Of a stretch of 64,000 nucleotides of DNA, positions 62,003 through 64,000 are shown in pieces (position 1 is the first letter of the stretch; every line of letters begins with the position of its first letter). The notes below the pieces were generated by a model that had not been told where the DNA came from, searched no databases, and saw only the letters and a list, made by a program, of their open reading frames with translations. The translations under genes were made by a program, and so were the position numbers. This stretch comes from Methylobacterium dankookense (lineage in GTDB: Bacteria; Pseudomonadota; Alphaproteobacteria; Rhizobiales; Beijerinckiaceae): positions 1 through 64,000 of the forward strand of contig NZ_CABFVH010000033.1 of the NCBI RefSeq assembly GCF_902141855.1, in the 5' to 3' direction.

Positions 62003-64000
62003 ATGCCCCGCACGCATGCGATCGAGGACTACCGCAACTTCGGCATCATGGCCCACATCGATGCCGGCAAGACCACGACGACCGAGCGGATCCTCTACTA
62101 CACCGGCAAGTCCCATAAGATCGGCGAGGTCCATGAGGGCGCCGCCACCATGGACTGGATGGAGCAGGAGCAGGAGCGTGGCATCACGATCACCTCGGCT
62201 GCGACGACCTGCTTCTGGCGCGACAAGCGCCTGAACATCATCGACACCCCCGGCCACGTCGACTTCACCATCGAGGTGGAGCGCTCGCTCCGCGTGCTCG
62301 ACGGCGCCGTCTGCGTGCTCGACGGCAACCAGGGCGTCGAGCCCCAGACCGAGACCGTGTGGCGCCAGGCCGACAAGTACGACGTGCCGCGCGTCGTGTT
62401 CGTCAACAAGATGGACAAGATCGGCGCCGACTTCTTCAAGTGCGTGGCCGACATCATCGACCGCGTCGCCGGCAAGCCCGTCTGCCTGCAGCTGCCGATC
62501 GGTGCCGAGTCGAGCTTCCAGGGCGTCGTCGACCTCATCAAGATGAAGGCGATCGTCTGGTCGGGCGAGGCGCTCGGCGCCAACTTCTCGGAGACCGAGA
62601 TCCCGGCCGACCTGGCCGATCAGGCCGCCGAGTACCGCACTAAGCTGGTCGAGGCCTGCGTCGAGCTCGACGACGACGCCATGGCCGCCTACCTCGACGG
62701 CAACGAGCCGGACGAGGCCGGCATGCGCGCTCTGGTGCGCAAGGCCGTGCAGCTGCGCGCCTTCCACCCGGTGCTCTGCGGCTCGGCCTTCAAGAACAAG
62801 GGCGTCCAGCCGCTCCTCGACGCCGTCGTCGACTACCTGCCCTCCCCCGCCGACCGCGGCGAGATCAAGGGCATCGACTTCAAGACCGAGGAAGAGACCG
62901 TCCGGCATCCGCTGGATTCCGATCCCTTCTCCATGCTCGCCTTCAAGATCATGGACGATCCCCACGTCGGCACGATCACCTTCTGCCGCGTGTATTCGGG
63001 CAAGGTCGAGTCGGGCGCCAACGTCATCAACTCGACCCGCGACAAGAAGGAGCGCGTCGGCCGCATGCTCCTGATGCACGCCAACAACCGCGAGGACATC
63101 AAGGAAGCCTTCGCGGGCGACATCGTCGCGCTGGCCGGCCTGAAGGACACGCGCACCGGCGACACCCTCTGCGACACGGTCAAGCCCGTGATCCTCGAGA
63201 AGATGGAGTTCCCGGAGCCCGTCATCGAGATCGCCGTCGAGCCGAAGTCGAAGGCCGACCAGGAGAAGCTCGGCATCGCGCTCCAGAAGCTCGCCGCCGA
63301 GGATCCCTCCTTCCGGGTCTCGACGGACCAGGAGTCGGGCCAGACCATCCTGAAGGGGATGGGCGAGCTCCACCTCGACATCAAGGTCGACATCCTGCGC
63401 CGCACCTACAAGGTCGACGCGAATATCGGCCAGCCGCAGGTGGCCTACCGCGAGAAGCTGACCCGTCGCCAGGAGATCGACTACACGCACAAGAAGCAGA
63501 CCGGTGGTACCGGTCAGTTCGCCCGCGTGAAGTTCGTGGTCGAGCCGAACGAGCCGGGCGCCGGCTTCGCCTTCGAGTCGAAGATCGTCGGCGGCGCTGT
63601 GCCGAAGGAGTACATCCCGGGCGTCGAGAAGGGCCTCAACTCGGTCCTGACGGCGGGCGTGCTCGCGGGCTTCCCGGTGGTGGACGTGAAGGTGGAGCTG
63701 ATCGACGGCGCCTACCACGACGTCGACTCCTCGGCGCTCGCCTTCGAGATCGCCTCCCGCGCCGCCTTCCGCGAGGCGCTGCAGAAGGGCGGCTCGGTGC
63801 TGCTCGAGCCGGTCATGAAGGTCGAGGTCGTCTCGCCCGAGGATTACACGGGCTCGGTCATCGGCGACCTCAATTCCCGCCGCGGCCAGATCCAGGGCCA
63901 GGACATGCGTGGCAACGCCAACGTCATCAACGCGATGGTGCCGCTCGCCAACATGTTCGGCTACGTGAACAACCTGCGCTCCATGTCGCAGGGCCGGGCG
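62003..64000 (+). CDS. fusA: Elongation factor G, cut by window end
   Basis: 666 codons are present without a stop, so about 25 residues are missing at the 3' end. G1 AHIDAGKTT (17-25), the switch I region RGITITSAATT, G3 DTPGHVDF and G4 NKMD are conserved; domains II to V follow (TGGTGQFARVKF; GGAVPKEYIPGVEKGL; SRRGQIQGQDMRG). It moves tRNA and mRNA through the ribosome with GTP. ATG preceded by GGAGAGA. Confidence 0.99.
   Translation, partial: MPRTHAIEDYRNFGIMAHIDAGKTTTTERILYYTGKSHKIGEVHEGAATMDWMEQEQERGITITSAATTCFWRDKRLNIIDTPGHVDFTIEVERSLRVLDGAVCVLDGNQGVEPQTETVWRQADKYDVPRVVFVNKMDKIGADFFKCVADIIDRVAGKPVCLQLPIGAESSFQGVVDLIKMKAIVWSGEALGANFSETEIPADLADQAAEYRTKLVEACVELDDDAMAAYLDGNEPDEAGMRALVRKAVQLRAFHPVLCGSAFKNKGVQPLLDAVVDYLPSPADRGEIKGIDFKTEEETVRHPLDSDPFSMLAFKIMDDPHVGTITFCRVYSGKVESGANVINSTRDKKERVGRMLLMHANNREDIKEAFAGDIVALAGLKDTRTGDTLCDTVKPVILEKMEFPEPVIEIAVEPKSKADQEKLGIALQKLAAEDPSFRVSTDQESGQTILKGMGELHLDIKVDILRRTYKVDANIGQPQVAYREKLTRRQEIDYTHKKQTGGTGQFARVKFVVEPNEPGAGFAFESKIVGGAVPKEYIPGVEKGLNSVLTAGVLAGFPVVDVKVELIDGAYHDVDSSALAFEIASRAAFREALQKGGSVLLEPVMKVEVVSPEDYTGSVIGDLNSRRGQIQGQDMRGNANVINAMVPLANMFGYVNNLRSMSQGRA

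Noticed and set aside
61562..63718. 718-codon frame opposite rpsG and fusA
   Set aside because: Antisense open frame from codon bias; overlaps two universally conserved genes.

Overview
The window looks like a piece of a high-GC alphaproteobacterial chromosome, most likely Methylobacterium or Methylorubrum (Hyphomicrobiales). This is inferred from the strong GC bias at third codon positions, a LexA box of the alphaproteobacterial GAAC-N7 type before recA, a GGAAC-N17-CGTT general-stress (EcfG) promoter, families such as DUF3597 and DUF2218, and several kinds of GC-rich palindromic intergenic repeat. No database search was run. Starts were chosen from ribosome-binding sites and family length.

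Layout. (1) 1-6,680 is a lower-GC accessory island ending at the 3' end of a tRNA-Leu(GAG). It holds a tyrosine integrase beside the tRNA, a serine recombinase, two small unknown genes, and a large protein joining a restriction-endonuclease-like N-terminus to a P-loop NTPase, which is a candidate defence gene. (2) 6,890-15,054 holds fliN, lipB and a catabolic operon: class III CoA-transferase, HMG-CoA-lyase-type lyase, MFS permease, aconitase-family hydratase and an orphan TRAP binding protein. It would fit activation and cleavage of a citramalate-like acid. (3) 15,480-28,660 holds an L,D-transpeptidase-like Tlde1 protein, small unknown genes, two alpha/beta hydrolases, and gamma-glutamyltransferase divergent from a complete peptide ABC transporter. 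(4) 28,760-42,520 is mixed housekeeping and accessory content: methyltransferase, two tandem tRNA-Gly(GCC), NUDIX and FAH hydrolases, an FAD oxidase, M29 aminopeptidase, a stress-type DUF3597 gene, a PAS protein, two very small membrane peptides, a secreted caspase-like protein, and a cytochrome b561/VOC/YceI cluster facing a LysR regulator. (5) 42,770-45,170 is a low-GC pocket with two SAM methyltransferases, one apparently missing its 5' end, abutting tRNA-Val(UAC).

(6) 45,422-56,650 is an eight-gene, translationally coupled chemosensory operon (CheW, CheR-TPR, CheW, MCP, CheA-REC, CheB, then two complex hybrid kinases). Its parts are those of a Wsp-type pathway, but two REC/histidine-kinase proteins stand where a diguanylate cyclase would be expected. 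(7) 56,770-64,000 returns to core content: a glutathione transferase, a WYL regulator preceded by four 15-bp repeats, recA, two small unknown genes, and the str operon rpsL-rpsG-fusA, with fusA cut by the window edge.

Three families of dispersed palindromic repeat occur twice each, and a further palindromic insert separates two permease genes. The most unusual items are the nuclease-NTPase island gene, the chemosensory operon with its kinase outputs, the aconitase-family enzyme with a Ser in place of the first Fe-S cysteine, and the repeat arrays.
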